NCBI GenBank assembly: GCA_963754645.1
Contig: CAVWGP010000012.1
Span: forward strand, 1,031,656 to 1,095,655
Length of the DNA stretch: 64,000 nucleotides
Direction of reading: 5' to 3'
From: CAVWGP01 sp963754645
Lineage (GTDB): Bacteria; Pseudomonadota; Alphaproteobacteria; Bin65
Shown here: positions 28,942 through 39,022 of the stretch, in pieces
How the letters are laid out: each line of letters begins with the position of its first letter
Numbering within the stretch: position 1 is the first letter of the stretch
Translations under genes and position numbers: made by a program
The notes under the pieces: model-generated
Databases searched by the model: none
What the model saw: only the letters and a program-made list of their open reading frames with translations
What the model was told of the DNA's origin: nothing

Positions 28942-30118
28942 ATGTTTCGCACGCCCAATCGCATTCCGGTCAGCCATGTCGGCAGCCTGCCGCGCCCCGC
29001 CGACCTGCTCGACATGATGAAAACGAAGCTCACCGGCGAAGGCGGCAAGTTCGACGCGGCGGCCTATGAGAAGCGCGTGACCAGTGCCGTTGCCGAAATC
29101 GTCAAGCAGCAAGCCGAGTGCGGCGTCGATATCGTCAGCGACGGCGAAACCTCGAAGGCCGGGTTCTTCGTTTATGCCAAGGAGCGCCTCGCCGGCATCG
29201 AGCCGCGGCCGGGCCGCAAATACAATCTCTATCCCAAGGAGCGCAACGCGTTCCCCGAATATTACGAGGAGTATTTCAAGAAGGCGATGACGGGCGGCAA
29301 TATCGCGCCGGTGGTGCCGCTGTTCGCCAGCGGTCCGATCCGCTATATCGGCCAGGACGAGATCAAGCGCGATCTCGCCAATTTGCGCAAGGCGGTGGAC
29401 GCGGCGAAATGCATCGGCGCCTTCGTGCCCTCGACCGCGCCGAGCGGCGTCGGCTTCAACGAGTACTTCAAATCCGACGAGGAATTCTTCAACGCGGTGG
29501 GCGAGGCGATGCGCACCGAATATCTCGCCATCGTCGAGGCCGGCTTCGACCTCCAGGTCGACGATCCGTTCCTCTCCGACGTGTTCGGCGACGACGCGCT
29601 CGACGCCAAGCAGAAGCAGCGCAAGGCCGACATCTTCGTCGAAAGCGTCAACCACGCGCTGCGCGGCATCGCGGCCGAGAAGGTGCGCTTCCACACCTGC
29701 TACGGCATCAATCACGGCCCGCGCGTGTTCGAGCCGCAATTGGGCGACGTCGCCAAGCACATGCTGCGCGTCAATGCCGGCGTCTATTCCTTCGAGGCCG
29801 CCAATGCGCGCCACGAGCACGATTACCACGTGTTCGAAAGCGTCAAGCTGCCCGAGGGCAAGGCGATCATGCCCGGCGTCATCACGCACGCGATCAACAT
29901 CGTGGAACATCCGGAGTTGATCGCCGAATGGCTGGTGCGCTGGGCCAAGCTGGTCGGGCGCGACAACGTCATCGCCGGCGCCGATTGCGGATTCTCGTCG
30001 CAAGCCTGCTACCACACCGAGGTCCATCCCCGGATCATCTGGACCAAGTTCAAGGCCATGGCCGAGGGCGCCAGGCTGGCGAGCACAGCAACTATGGGGC
30101 GCCAAGGCGGCGGCCTAG
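28942..30118 (+). CDS. MetE-like cobalamin-independent methionine synthase II family protein, one frameshift
   Basis: About 391 residues, matching the C-terminal catalytic barrel of MetE that occurs as a stand-alone family. It begins FRTPNRIPVSHVGSLPRP. The zinc-site residues appear in RFHTCYGINHG (His and Cys) and in VIAGADCGFSS. Members transfer methyl or alkyl groups to thiols; the substrate here is unknown. Near 30084 one extra A shifts the frame. The corrected end reads QQLWGAKAAA with TAG at 30116. Without the correction the frame runs deep into the antisense of the next gene. Confidence 0.82.
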
Positions 30119-33100
30119 GCGCGGCGCAGCCGCCGGCCCTCGATCGCGGCATAGAGCGCGGGGATGACGACGAGCGTCAGAACCGTGGACGACACCATGC
30201 CGCCCAGCATCGGCGCCGCGATGCGCTGCATGACCTCCGAGCCCGTGCCCGTGCTCCACATCAGCGGCAAGAGGCCGGCCATGATCGCGGCGACGGTCAT
30301 CGTCTTGGGCCTGAGGCGCTCGACCGCGCCGGACATGATGGCGGCATAGAGCTCGTCGCGCGTGAGCGCCCGGCCATCGGCCGCGGCGCGCGCCCGCGCC
30401 GCCGCCAGGGCGTGATCGAGATAGAGCAGCATGACGATGCCGGTCTGCGCCGCGACGCCGGCCAGCGCGATGAAGCCCACCGCCACCGCGACGCTCAAAT
30501 TGTAGCCGAGCGCGGCGATGAGCCACACGCCGCCGGCGAGCGCGAAGGGCAGCGACAGCATGACGAGCAGGGTCTCGGTCAGGCGCCGGAAATTGAGATA
30601 GAGCAGGACGAAAACGATGAGCAGCGTCGCCGGCACGACGAGCGCGAGCTTGGCGGCGGCGCGCTCGAGATATTCGAATTGGCCGCTCCAAACGATGCGG
30701 TAGCCCTCCGGCAGCGTGACCGAACCCGCGATCCTGCGCTGCGCCTCGGCGACGTAGCCGCCGATATCGGCGCCGTGGATGTCGACGAAGATATAGGCGG
30801 CGAGCTGGCCGTTCTCGGTGCGCAGCATGGCGGGGCCGCGCGCCGGCACGATCGCGGCGACCTGGCCGAGCGGCACCATCATGCCGTCGGCCGCGGGCAC
30901 CAGCACGTTGCGCGCCATCGCCTCGGCATTGTCGCGCAGCTCGCGCGGATAGCGCACGGCGATGGCATAGCGCTCGCGGCCTTCGACGGCGGTGGCGACG
31001 GTCTCGCCGCCGAGCGCCGTCGCGATGACCTCCTGCAGCTCGCCCACGGTGATACCATAGCGCGCGAGCGCCGCGCGGTCGGGCACGATGTCGAGATAGT
31101 AGCCGCCGACGATGCGCTCCGAGTAGGCGCTGCGGGTGCCGGGCACGGCGCGGATCGCCGCCTCGACCTGGCGCGCGAGCCGCTCGATTTCCGCCACATC
31201 CTTGCCGAACAGCTTGACGCCGAGCGGCGTGCGGATACCGGTCGCCAGCATGTCGATGCGCGCCTTGATCGGCATGGTAAAGGCGTTGGTGACGCCGGGC
31301 AGGCGCAGCGCGCGGTCCAGCTCGTCGATCAGCATGTCGACCGTGACACCCTTGCGCCATTGCGCCTTGGGCTTGAGATTGATCAGCGTCTCGAACATCT
31401 CGATCGGCGCCGGATCTGTTGCCGAAGCCGCGCGCCCGGCCTTGGCCAGCACCGACTCGACCTCGGGAAACGTCTTGATGATTTTGTTCTGCAACTGCGC
31501 CAGCTCCGCCGCCTTGGTGACCGAAAGTCCGGGCAGCGAGACCGGCATATAGAGCAGCGTGCCTTCGTTGAGATTGGGCATGAACTCGCTGCCGAGGCGC
31601 AGCGCCGGCACGATCGTGATCCCCGCCGCCAGCGCCGCCAGCGCCAAGGTCGCCGCCTTGCGCCGCAACACCAGCCCGATGAGCGGCCGGTAAACGCGCA
31701 GCAACGCGCGGTTGACCGGGTTCTTCGCCTCGGGCCGCACCGGGCCGCGGATCGCCAGCACCATGAGCGCCGGCACCAGCGTGACCGACAGCAGCGCCGC
31801 CGCCGCCATGGCGAAGGTCTTGGTCCAGGCGAGCGGCTTGAACAGGCGGCCCTCCTGCGCCTCGAGCGCGAAGATCGGCAGGAACGAGACCGTGATGATC
31901 AGCAGGCTGAAAAACAGCGACGGCCCGACTTCGGCCGCCGCGTCGATCAGGATCTTGGCGCGCGGCAGCGCGGCGCCGCCCTCGGCGGCGCCGGCGCCTT
32001 GCGCCGCGCGCTCGAGGTGCTTGTGCGCGTTTTCGATCATGACGATGGCGGCATCGACCATGGCGCCGATCGCGATCGCGAGACCGCCCAGGCTCATGAT
32101 GTTCGAGCCGATGCCGAGCAGGTCCATGAACAAAACGGCGGCGAGCAGGCCGACCGGCAATACGGCGATCGCGACCAGCGCGCTGCGCGCGTGAAACAGG
32201 AAAACGACGCAGACCAGCGCCACGATCAGGCATTCCTCGATCAGCGTCGCGGTCAGGGTTTCGATCGCGCGGACGATGAGCTGCGAGCGATCGTAAACCG
32301 GCTGGATGGTCACGCCCTCGGGCAGGCTCGGCGCCAGCTCGGCGATGCGCCGCTTGAGGTTGCCGATCACGGTCAACGCGCTCTGGCCGAAACGCTGCAC
32401 CGCGATGCCGCTGACGACTTCGCCCTCGCCGTTCATCTCGGCGATGCCGCGGCGCTCGTCGGGCCCGAGCTCGATCCGCGCCACCTGGCGCAGCAGCACC
32501 GGCGTGCCCTTGTCGCTCTTGAGCACGATGGTTTCGAGGTCGCCGAGCCCGGCGATATAGCCCCGGCCGCGCACCATGAACTCGGTTTCGCCGAGCTCGA
32601 CGGTGCGGCCGCCGACATCGGCGCCCGCTTGGCGCACCGCTTGCACCACGCGCGCCAGCGCGATGCCGTGCGATTGCAGCGCGCGCGGATCGACGGTGAC
32701 CTGGTATTGGCGCACGAAGCCGCCGACGCTCGCCACCTCGGCGACGCCTTCGGCCTTGGCGAGGCCGTAGCGGATCGTCCAATCCTGCACTGAGCGCAGC
32801 TCGGCCAGCGTGCGGTTGGCGCCCAGCACGACATATTGATAGACCCAGCCGACGCCGGTCGCGTCGGGGCCGAGCGCGGGCGAGACGCCGCGCGGCAGGC
32901 GCGCCGCCGCGGTGTTGAGATATTCCAGCACGCGGCTGCGCGCCCAATAAATGTCGGTGCCGTCCTCGAAGATGACGTAGACGAAGGACACGCCGAAATA
33001 GGAGAAGCCGCGCACGACGCGCGAGCGCGGTACGCTGAGGAGCGCGCTCGACAGCGGATAAGTTACCTGGTCCTCGACCACTTGCGGCGCCTGGCCGGGA

Positions 33101-33258
33101 AACTCGGTGTAGACGATGACCTGCGTGTCCGAGAGATCGGGGATGGCGTCGAGCGGAATGCGCGAAACCGCGTAGGCGCCGGCGGCGGCCAGGACGAGCG
33201 TCGCCAGCAGCGTCAGAAACAAATTTTGCGCCGACCAGCGGATGAGCGCGGCGATCAT
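30115..33258 (-). CDS. cusA: CusA/CzcA-type heavy-metal RND efflux pump
   Basis: A 1047-residue inner-membrane pump starting MIAALIRWSAQNLFLTLLAT, as CusA proteins do. It has the Leu/Ala-rich TM1, the periplasmic domains, TM4 (GGLAIAIGAMVDAAIVMIEN) and the family C-terminus. GGAGAAACGGCC precedes the ATG at 33258, a good ribosome site. The NPMGLPDTSP-type adaptor upstream suggests Cu(I)/Ag(I) as substrate. As sequenced, the adaptor frame reads straight through into this gene; see the cusB entry. It converges with the MetE-like gene, the ends overlapping by 4 bases. Confidence 0.92.
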   Translation of the reverse strand: MIAALIRWSAQNLFLTLLATLVLAAAGAYAVSRIPLDAIPDLSDTQVIVYTEFPGQAPQVVEDQVTYPLSSALLSVPRSRVVRGFSYFGVSFVYVIFEDGTDIYWARSRVLEYLNTAAARLPRGVSPALGPDATGVGWVYQYVVLGANRTLAELRSVQDWTIRYGLAKAEGVAEVASVGGFVRQYQVTVDPRALQSHGIALARVVQAVRQAGADVGGRTVELGETEFMVRGRGYIAGLGDLETIVLKSDKGTPVLLRQVARIELGPDERRGIAEMNGEGEVVSGIAVQRFGQSALTVIGNLKRRIAELAPSLPEGVTIQPVYDRSQLIVRAIETLTATLIEECLIVALVCVVFLFHARSALVAIAVLPVGLLAAVLFMDLLGIGSNIMSLGGLAIAIGAMVDAAIVMIENAHKHLERAAQGAGAAEGGAALPRAKILIDAAAEVGPSLFFSLLIITVSFLPIFALEAQEGRLFKPLAWTKTFAMAAAALLSVTLVPALMVLAIRGPVRPEAKNPVNRALLRVYRPLIGLVLRRKAATLALAALAAGITIVPALRLGSEFMPNLNEGTLLYMPVSLPGLSVTKAAELAQLQNKIIKTFPEVESVLAKAGRAASATDPAPIEMFETLINLKPKAQWRKGVTVDMLIDELDRALRLPGVTNAFTMPIKARIDMLATGIRTPLGVKLFGKDVAEIERLARQVEAAIRAVPGTRSAYSERIVGGYYLDIVPDRAALARYGITVGELQEVIATALGGETVATAVEGRERYAIAVRYPRELRDNAEAMARNVLVPAADGMMVPLGQVAAIVPARGPAMLRTENGQLAAYIFVDIHGADIGGYVAEAQRRIAGSVTLPEGYRIVWSGQFEYLERAAAKLALVVPATLLIVFVLLYLNFRRLTETLLVMLSLPFALAGGVWLIAALGYNLSVAVAVGFIALAGVAAQTGIVMLLYLDHALAAARARAAADGRALTRDELYAAIMSGAVERLRPKTMTVAAIMAGLLPLMWSTGTGSEVMQRIAAPMLGGMVSSTVLTLVVIPALYAAIEGRRLRRA

Positions 33259-34512
33259 GGCCGTTTCTCCGGCGTGGGCGGCGCGTTCGGCGCCGCCGAG
33301 TTCGCTGCGCATGAGGCCGCGCAAGGCCGATTGCAGATTGCTTTCGGCATCGATCAAGAAATTGCCGGCAACGACGACGTTGTCGCCTTCGGCGACGCCT
33401 TCGAGCACGGCGACGTAACCGTCGCCGCCGATACCGGTCTTGATCGCGCGCGGCTCGAACCGGCCTTCGCCGCGCGCGATCAAGACGACGCGCCGCGCGC
33501 CGCTATCGATCACCGCGCTATTGGGGATCGCGAGCACCGGCTCCGCCGCCGCGACCGTGATTTCGGCGGCGGCGAACATTTCGGCCTTGAGCGCGCCGTC
33601 GGGATTGGCCACGTCGATCCGCACGCGCGCCGTGCGCGTCGCCGCCGAAATCGACGGATAGACCGTCGTCACCGTGCCGCTGAAGTCGCGGCCGGGAAAA
33701 GCCGACAATGTCACGCGCGCCGCCTGCCCCTGCGCGACTAGCCCGATATCCTGCTCGTAAACATCGGCGACGACCCAGACGATGCCGGGATCGACGATGC
33801 GGAACAGCAGCTCGCCGGGCGCCGCGCGCATGCCTTCGACGACGCGCTTTTCCAAGACGACGCCGTCGGCGGGCGAGCGGATCGGCAGCGTGCGGCTCGG
33901 CCGCCCGTCGCGCCGGATGCGCTCGATATCCTCATCGGCGACGCCGTAGTTGCGCAAGCGATAGAGCGGGCCGTCGGTGCCCTGGTCGCCTTGGCGGCGG
34001 CCGACGAATTGGTCGATCTGGGTCTTGACCAGTTCGGGGCTGTAGAGATCGGCCAGCACTTCCCCCTTGTGGACGCGGTCGCCGGTGCGCGCGACATGGA
34101 GATTTTCGATCCAGCCGTCGGCGCGCGCCGTGACGACTGTCTGCCGCGCCTCGTCGAATTGCACCGTGCCGGTGGCACGGATCGCGCGCATCAGCGTCCG
34201 CCGCGCCGCTGCTTCGGTGCGCACGCCGAGCTTCTGGATTCGGTCCAGGCTGATCTTGACCGTGGCGCCGTCCTCCGCCGCCTCGCCGTCGTAGACGGGG
34301 ATATAGTCCATGCCCATCGCATCCTTCTTGGGCACCGGCGAGGTATCGGGCAGGCCCATCGGATTTTTGTAATAGAGAACCTTGCGGTGCGGCCCGGCGG
34401 CTTTGCCGTCCGGCGCGCGCGCGCCAAAGCGTTCGGCAAAAAAGAAGCCGCCGGCGCCGCCCACGGCGATCAGCGCCACGGCAACGGCGATACGCGAAAG
34501 GATGCGAGACAT
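33255..34512 (-). CDS. cusB: CusB-type periplasmic adaptor
   Basis: A HlyD-family adaptor for CusA. An N-terminal membrane anchor is followed by a metal-binding-like segment YYKNPMGLPDTSPVPKKDAM ending GMDYIPVYDG, then barrel-sandwich, hairpin and beta-barrel domains. The literal frame has no stop and continues into cusA. In the +1 frame the tail would end PNAPPTPEKRP with a TGA at 33255-33257 overlapping the cusA ATG (ATGA). I therefore infer an indel near 33300 and two separate proteins. The start at 34512 (MSRILSRIAV) gives the anchor. Confidence 0.85.
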
Positions 34513-34605
34513 GGTTCGAGCCCGGATTTGGCGCGGCACGGAGGCCGCGGCGGGAAACGATCGATCGAGGGAACGCCGCGCCGATGCGCGCGCGGCAGGC
34601 GCCGA

Positions 34606-34935
34606 CTAGATCGCGCGCGGCGGCCGCGGATCGGGCAAGACGAAGCGGCCGGCCGGAGCGGCGGCGGCTTCGCTGCGCAGCGTTTTCGTTGCCGGAACCT
34701 GCAACGACGCCGCCGACGCCGGCGCCGGCACGGGCAGTTTGCAGATCGCCGAGCAAGAGGCGGGGCACGCGCCCATGGTGGAATCGCAATCGCCGCAATC
34801 GCCGCAAGGCGCGGGTTTCACAGCCGCCCCGGCGCTGGGCGTGCCGGTTCCCGCCAGCAACGCCGCGACCGGCCCCGCCGCCGCGACGGCGGCGAAGACG
34901 CTCAACAGCACGAGGATGAGGCCGCGTTTCAGCAT
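34606..34935 (-). CDS. Cys-rich exported protein upstream of cusBA
   Basis: A 109-residue protein with an N-terminal hydrophobic signal (GLILVLLSVFAAVAAAGPVA), then a cluster of six cysteines (PCGDCGDCDSTMGACPASCS, then AICK), and an Ala/Pro-rich tail. It is the first gene before cusB on the same strand (94 bases apart), so it probably belongs to the metal-resistance operon. Thiols of this density could bind Cu(I). I do not recognise a named family. Its short upstream region (34936-35000) is AT-rich and likely holds the operon promoter. Confidence 0.65.
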   Translation of the reverse strand: MLKRGLILVLLSVFAAVAAAGPVAALLAGTGTPSAGAAVKPAPCGDCGDCDSTMGACPASCSAICKLPVPAPASAASLQVPATKTLRSEAAAAPAGRFVLPDPRPPRAI

Positions 34936-35123
34936 GTCGCTATCTTATAGGAGACTAGAGGTTACCAAGGCGTTGCGGCAAATCAACGGCCCGTGATGCA
35001 TGGGACCGTAGCGGCGCACAGCAGTGCGCCCCGTCGGCGCAGGGCACGGCGATGGCGCCTTGCAATCCCACGGCGCACGGCTGTGGCGCACGCTGCGGCG
35101 CTCGATCGAGGCCAAGCGCCGTA

Positions 35124-36200
35124 TCACCGCCCTGAACCCGGCGCCGTCACGCCCAACTCGGCGAGCCGCCGCCGCACGGCCGCGGCGATGACGCGGTGGC
35201 CGTAAGCGTTCCAGTGGCTGTCGGCCGGGCTGAAATCGAAGCGGCGGCGGTGGCGCGCATAGTCGTCGCGGAACACGGCGTCGAGGTCGAGGATGCCGAA
35301 GCCTTGCGCCGCGGCGAGTGCCGCGGCTTCGGCGCGCCAGGGCGCGTCGCCGCTGCCGCCGGCATAAAGGCGCGCGCGGTCACTATCGAGGGCGATGACG
35401 ATGCGCGGCCGGTCGAGCCCGGCGGCGTCGGCGAGTTTCGCCAGTTCGGCGAAGAAATGCGCGGCGTATTTCGCGTCGTCGGGTGCCAGGCGCGCGGCGC
35501 TGGGCGCGGGCGCGGGCTTTGCCGGCGGCGCCACGCGGTGGAAGGCGACGATGTCGCGCGGCGAAAATTTGAGGTTGAGATAGAGGTAGGAGAGCGTGGC
35601 GCTGGAATAGAACAAATTGCGCAGGCGGATATCGGCCGCGCAATTCATGCCGATTCCTCCTTCGCCCGCCGTCTCGGCAAACCAGCAGCCGCGCAGCTTC
35701 GGCCGGTGCGCGCCGCTGAAATCGGTTTCGTTGAGCGCGAAAACCAGCGCCCGGGTTTCGAACTCGCGCAAGGCGAAGCGCGCGGCGACGAGGTGATCGG
35801 CGAGATCGGCGCCCGATTGGCTCAGGCCCACGGCCTGCCAGCGCGGCGCCAGCGCCGCGTGCACGACTTCATGGACCCGCGCGCCGCCCTCGATCATGGC
35901 GCCCTCGACGAAGCTGTCGCCGATCACGGCCACCGCCGGCCTGCCCTTCGCGTAGTTGAACACGCTGACGGTGCCGTAATTGTTGAACCGCCCGTGCACC
36001 GTGTTGTCGAAGGCCCAGCCGCGCGAATAGGTAAAGTGCGCGCCGGAAAAATAACGGATCAGCGGCAGCTCCGCCGACGGCGGCGGATTGCCCCAGCCGG
36101 CGTTCACCGGCAAGAGCTGGAAAGCGATTTCCGCCGCGCCGAGCGTTGCGGCGGCGCCGAGCGCCAGGGCCAGGATCGGCTTCGCCATCGCGCGCGCCAT
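35124..36200 (-). CDS. SGNH/GDSL-type hydrolase, AlgX/AlgJ-like, partner of MBOAT
   Basis: A 358-residue protein with an N-terminal membrane anchor and a lumenal SGNH fold. The nucleophile is Ser96 in VIGDSFVEG. The C-terminal Asp-His pair is in FSPADSHWNAYGHRVIA. Such proteins act with AlgI-type MBOATs to O-acylate exported polysaccharide. The ATG overlaps the MBOAT stop by one base (TGATG), so translation is coupled. The acylated polymer is not identifiable here, as no glycan synthesis genes are nearby. Confidence 0.82.
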   Translation of the reverse strand: MARAMAKPILALALGAAATLGAAEIAFQLLPVNAGWGNPPPSAELPLIRYFSGAHFTYSRGWAFDNTVHGRFNNYGTVSVFNYAKGRPAVAVIGDSFVEGAMIEGGARVHEVVHAALAPRWQAVGLSQSGADLADHLVAARFALREFETRALVFALNETDFSGAHRPKLRGCWFAETAGEGGIGMNCAADIRLRNLFYSSATLSYLYLNLKFSPRDIVAFHRVAPPAKPAPAPSAARLAPDDAKYAAHFFAELAKLADAAGLDRPRIVIALDSDRARLYAGGSGDAPWRAEAAALAAAQGFGILDLDAVFRDDYARHRRRFDFSPADSHWNAYGHRVIAAAVRRRLAELGVTAPGSGR

Positions 36201-37600
36201 CAAAAGTTGAAATAGATGAATTCGGAAATGCCGCGCGATCCGTTGATCGCGGCGAGCAGGAAGATCGCGACCGACAGCGCGCCGATCGCGGCCTGGGCGC
36301 TGAGCCCGCCCAGCGCGACGCGGCCGGCGATCGCCTGGCTGTTGGGCAGCAGCCACACGATGGCGCCGCCCAGCGCCAGCAGGCCGGCCGCTTCCGGCAT
36401 GGCGCCGCCGATTTCGCCGAACGCGCTCATGCCGTCCAGCATGCGCCGCGCGGCCGCGAGACCTTCGGCGCGGAAAAACACCCAGGCGACGACGACGGCA
36501 AGAAAGGTCAAAGCCACGCCGGCCATGCGCCCCGCCCAGCCTGCGCCGTCCACCGGAAAGCCGAGCCGCGCGCGCAAACCGCGCCAGGCATGGTTGAGGA
36601 TCAGGAACAGCCCGTGCAGCGCACCCCAGGCAACGAAGCTCCAGGCGGCGCCGTGCCACAACCCGCCCAGCACCATGGTGATCGCGAGATTGACGTGGCG
36701 GCGTGCGGCGCCCTTGCGGTTGCCGCCGAGCGAAAAATAGAGGTAGTCGCGCAAGAAACGCGACAGCGTCATGTGCCAGCGGCGCCAGAACTCGATGATG
36801 TTCCACGCCTTGTAGGGCGAAGCGAAATTGAGCGGCAGGCGCACGCCGAACAGGCGCGACAGGCCGATCGCCATGTCGGAATAGCCGGAGAAATCGAAAT
36901 AGAGCTGAAATGTGTAGGCGAGCGCCGCAGTCCAGGCTTCGGCGAAGCCGGGGCGCGCGCCGTCGCGCGCCGCGTCGAACACGGGCGTCGCGTATTCGGC
37001 GAAACTGTCGGCGAGCAACACTTTCTTGGCGAGGCCCATGGCGAAAAAAACCAGGCCGGCGGCGACATCCTCGGCGTTCATGCGATAGGTCGAAGCCGCT
37101 TCGAATTGCGGCATCATCTCCTTGTGATGCAGCACCGGCCCGGCGATGAGATGCGGGAAATAAGTGACGAACAGGAGGTAGTGGACGAAATCATATTCGC
37201 GGGCGAGGCCGCGCCGGACATCGACCAGAAACGCGATCTGGGTGAAGGTGAAAAACGAAATGCCCAGCGGCAGCACGATATCGAGCGCGCCGGCGCCGAC
37301 CGTGCCGAGGAAGAAATTCGCGTATTTGAAATAGCCGAGGACGGCGAGATTGCCCGCGACCGACGTGGCCAGCAGCGCGCCGCTGCGGCGCCGCGCCAGC
37401 GCCCTGCCCGCCGCGTAATTGCCCAGGATCGAGGCCAGCAGCAAGGCGACGAAGGCCGGGTTCCACCAGCCGTAGAAGAACAGCGACGCGGCGCCGAGCC
37501 ACAGCGCCGCGAGCCGGTGCGAGCGCCGCGCGATCAGGAAAAATCCCGCGAACGCCGCCGGCAGATAGAGCAGGATAAATTCGTAGGAATTGAACAGCAC
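36200..37600 (-). CDS. MBOAT O-acyltransferase (AlgI family)
   Basis: A 466-residue multi-spanning membrane protein starting MLFNSYEFILLYLPAAFAGF, as AlgI/DltB-like MBOATs do. Family landmarks are PLGISFFTFTQIAFLVDV, LYFDFSGYSDMAIGLSRLFG, EFWRRWHMTLSRFLRDY and the catalytic His in LGGLWHGAAWSF. It moves acyl, usually acetyl, groups across the membrane. It forms a two-gene unit with the downstream SGNH gene. The frame is intact. Confidence 0.93.
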   Translation of the reverse strand: MLFNSYEFILLYLPAAFAGFFLIARRSHRLAALWLGAASLFFYGWWNPAFVALLLASILGNYAAGRALARRRSGALLATSVAGNLAVLGYFKYANFFLGTVGAGALDIVLPLGISFFTFTQIAFLVDVRRGLAREYDFVHYLLFVTYFPHLIAGPVLHHKEMMPQFEAASTYRMNAEDVAAGLVFFAMGLAKKVLLADSFAEYATPVFDAARDGARPGFAEAWTAALAYTFQLYFDFSGYSDMAIGLSRLFGVRLPLNFASPYKAWNIIEFWRRWHMTLSRFLRDYLYFSLGGNRKGAARRHVNLAITMVLGGLWHGAAWSFVAWGALHGLFLILNHAWRGLRARLGFPVDGAGWAGRMAGVALTFLAVVVAWVFFRAEGLAAARRMLDGMSAFGEIGGAMPEAAGLLALGGAIVWLLPNSQAIAGRVALGGLSAQAAIGALSVAIFLLAAINGSRGISEFIYFNF

Positions 37601-37612
37601 GGCGGCGCGGAC

Positions 37613-38578
37613 CTAAAGCAGCCCCTTGAGCCGCGCCGGATCGATATTGCCGCCCGAGAGCACGCACACGACCTTGCTGCCCGGCTTGACCGAGACCTTG
37701 CCCGTCACCAGCGCCGCCACCGCGGCGGCGCCGGCGCCCTCGACCAGCATCTTGCAGCGGAACAGCACCAGGCGGATCGCCTCGGCGATCTCGCCGTCTT
37801 CGACCAGGACGACGCCGCCGCCGCCGTCGCGCATCAGCGCGAAGCAGGCATCGCCGACGAAGGGCGCGGCGAGCCCGTCGGCGAGCGAGGCGGCGCGGTC
37901 GAGCCGCACCGGCTTGCCGGCGGCGAGGCTGCGCTGCATGCCGGGCGCGCCGGTGGGCTCGACGCCGACGATGGCGGCGCGCGAGCCGCGCGCGCGCAGG
38001 CCGAGGATCGTGCCGCCGATCAAGCCGCCGCCGCCCACCGGCACGAGGACGAGATCGGGATCGGGCAGATCGTCGAGGACTTCGAGCGCCAGCGACGCCG
38101 AACCCTCCATCTGCGCCATGTCGTCGAAGGACGAGATGAAGACATAGCCGCGCTGCTCGACGAGTTCGCGCGCCAGCGCGAAGCACGCCGCCGCATCGCC
38201 CTTTTGAATCACCTCGCCGCCATAGGAGCGCGTCGCCGCCGCCTTGGCCGGGCTCGCGTCCTCGGGCATGACGACGACGGCCGTCGTTCCGGCGATGCGC
38301 GCCGCATAGGCGAGGCCCTGCCCCGCATTGCCGGCGGAAAACGTGATCGTGCCGCGCGCCTTGTCCGCGGCACTCAGCGACAGCAGCTTGTTGACCATGC
38401 CGCGCGGTTTGAACGAGCCGGTTTTCTGGAGCTGCTCGTATTTGAGATAGACCTCGGCGCCCGTCACCGCGCTCAACAGCGCCGAGCGCTTGAGCGGCGT
38501 GCGGTGGATATGCGGCAAGACACGCGCGCGCGCCGCCTCCAGCGCGGCAAGGCGGCCCGGTTCGGGCGATAAGGGCAT
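37613..38578 (-). CDS. Threonine dehydratase/serine racemase-like PLP enzyme
   Basis: A 321-residue fold-type II PLP enzyme. The cofactor lysine is Lys57 in QKTGSFKPRG; the phosphate cup is PVGGGGLIGG, and the C-terminal pyridine contact is VLSGGNID. There is no ACT domain, so it is the catabolic or racemase-like short form rather than full IlvA. It could dehydrate threonine or serine, or act on hydroxyaspartate-type substrates. It ends 13 bases before the MBOAT start on the same strand; metabolic linkage is not apparent. Confidence 0.85.
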   Translation of the reverse strand: MPLSPEPGRLAALEAARARVLPHIHRTPLKRSALLSAVTGAEVYLKYEQLQKTGSFKPRGMVNKLLSLSAADKARGTITFSAGNAGQGLAYAARIAGTTAVVVMPEDASPAKAAATRSYGGEVIQKGDAAACFALARELVEQRGYVFISSFDDMAQMEGSASLALEVLDDLPDPDLVLVPVGGGGLIGGTILGLRARGSRAAIVGVEPTGAPGMQRSLAAGKPVRLDRAASLADGLAAPFVGDACFALMRDGGGGVVLVEDGEIAEAIRLVLFRCKMLVEGAGAAAVAALVTGKVSVKPGSKVVCVLSGGNIDPARLKGLL

Positions 38579-38668
38579 AATCGGCGCTCCCCGGTTGGCG
38601 TCCTGGCGGGCGTGACGGCATTATCTGCGGCGCGCCGCGCCGAAGCGCAAGCGGGAATAAAGCGCCGC

Positions 38669-38697
38669 TTGATCCCAAATTGGGAACATTTTATATT
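38669..38697 (+). promoter_or_regulatory. higBA promoter with operator palindrome
   Basis: TTGATC at 38669-38674 and TATATT at 38692-38697 are separated by 17 bases. The palindrome TCCCAAATTGGGA (38673-38685) overlaps the -35 box and spacer, the right place for repression by the toxin-antitoxin complex. The expected start site coincides with the higB ATG at 38704, so the mRNA may be leaderless. Confidence 0.68.
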
Positions 38698-38703
38698 GAC
38701 GCC

Positions 38704-39006
38704 ATGCGGATAATCTCCAAGCGCGCCCTGCACCGCTTTTGGCAGATTCATCCGCAGGCGGAACAGCCTTTGCTTGCCTGGCATCGCGAGATTGCCCGGC
38801 TGACATTCGCCAATCCCGCCGAACTACGCCGGCGATTTCCGACGGTGGATTTCGTCGGCCGCGATCGGGCGATATTCAACATCGGCGGCAACCGCTACCG
38901 GTTGATCGTCGAGATCAACTATCGCAGCCAATGCGCGTTCGTGCGTTTCGTCGGCACGCACAGCGCCTACGATCGGATCGATGCCCGAACGGTCAAGGAT
39001 TTTTGA
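38704..39006 (+). CDS. higB: HigB-type mRNA interferase toxin
   Basis: A 100-residue RelE-superfamily toxin. It opens MRIISKRALHRFWQIHPQAE and ends RFVGTHSAYDRIDA, both typical of the YgjN/HigB branch that cuts mRNA on the ribosome. The ATG at 38704 is preferred to a GTG/TTG extension at 38680 because the predicted promoter overlaps that extension. There is no Shine-Dalgarno. The antitoxin follows after 16 bases (toxin first, as in Hig systems). Confidence 0.9.
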   Translation: MRIISKRALHRFWQIHPQAEQPLLAWHREIARLTFANPAELRRRFPTVDFVGRDRAIFNIGGNRYRLIVEINYRSQCAFVRFVGTHSAYDRIDARTVKDF

Positions 39007-39022
39007 AAGGCACGCGAGCGCC

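Noticed and set aside
30119..32793. Continuation of the MetE-like frame for nearly 900 more codons
   Set aside because: It is antisense to cusA and arises only because a one-base shift skips the natural TAG at 30116.
34936..35000. MerR/CueR-type operator upstream of the cus operon
   Set aside because: The AT-rich stretch has only a weak dyad and no 19-20 base spaced promoter that I could defend.
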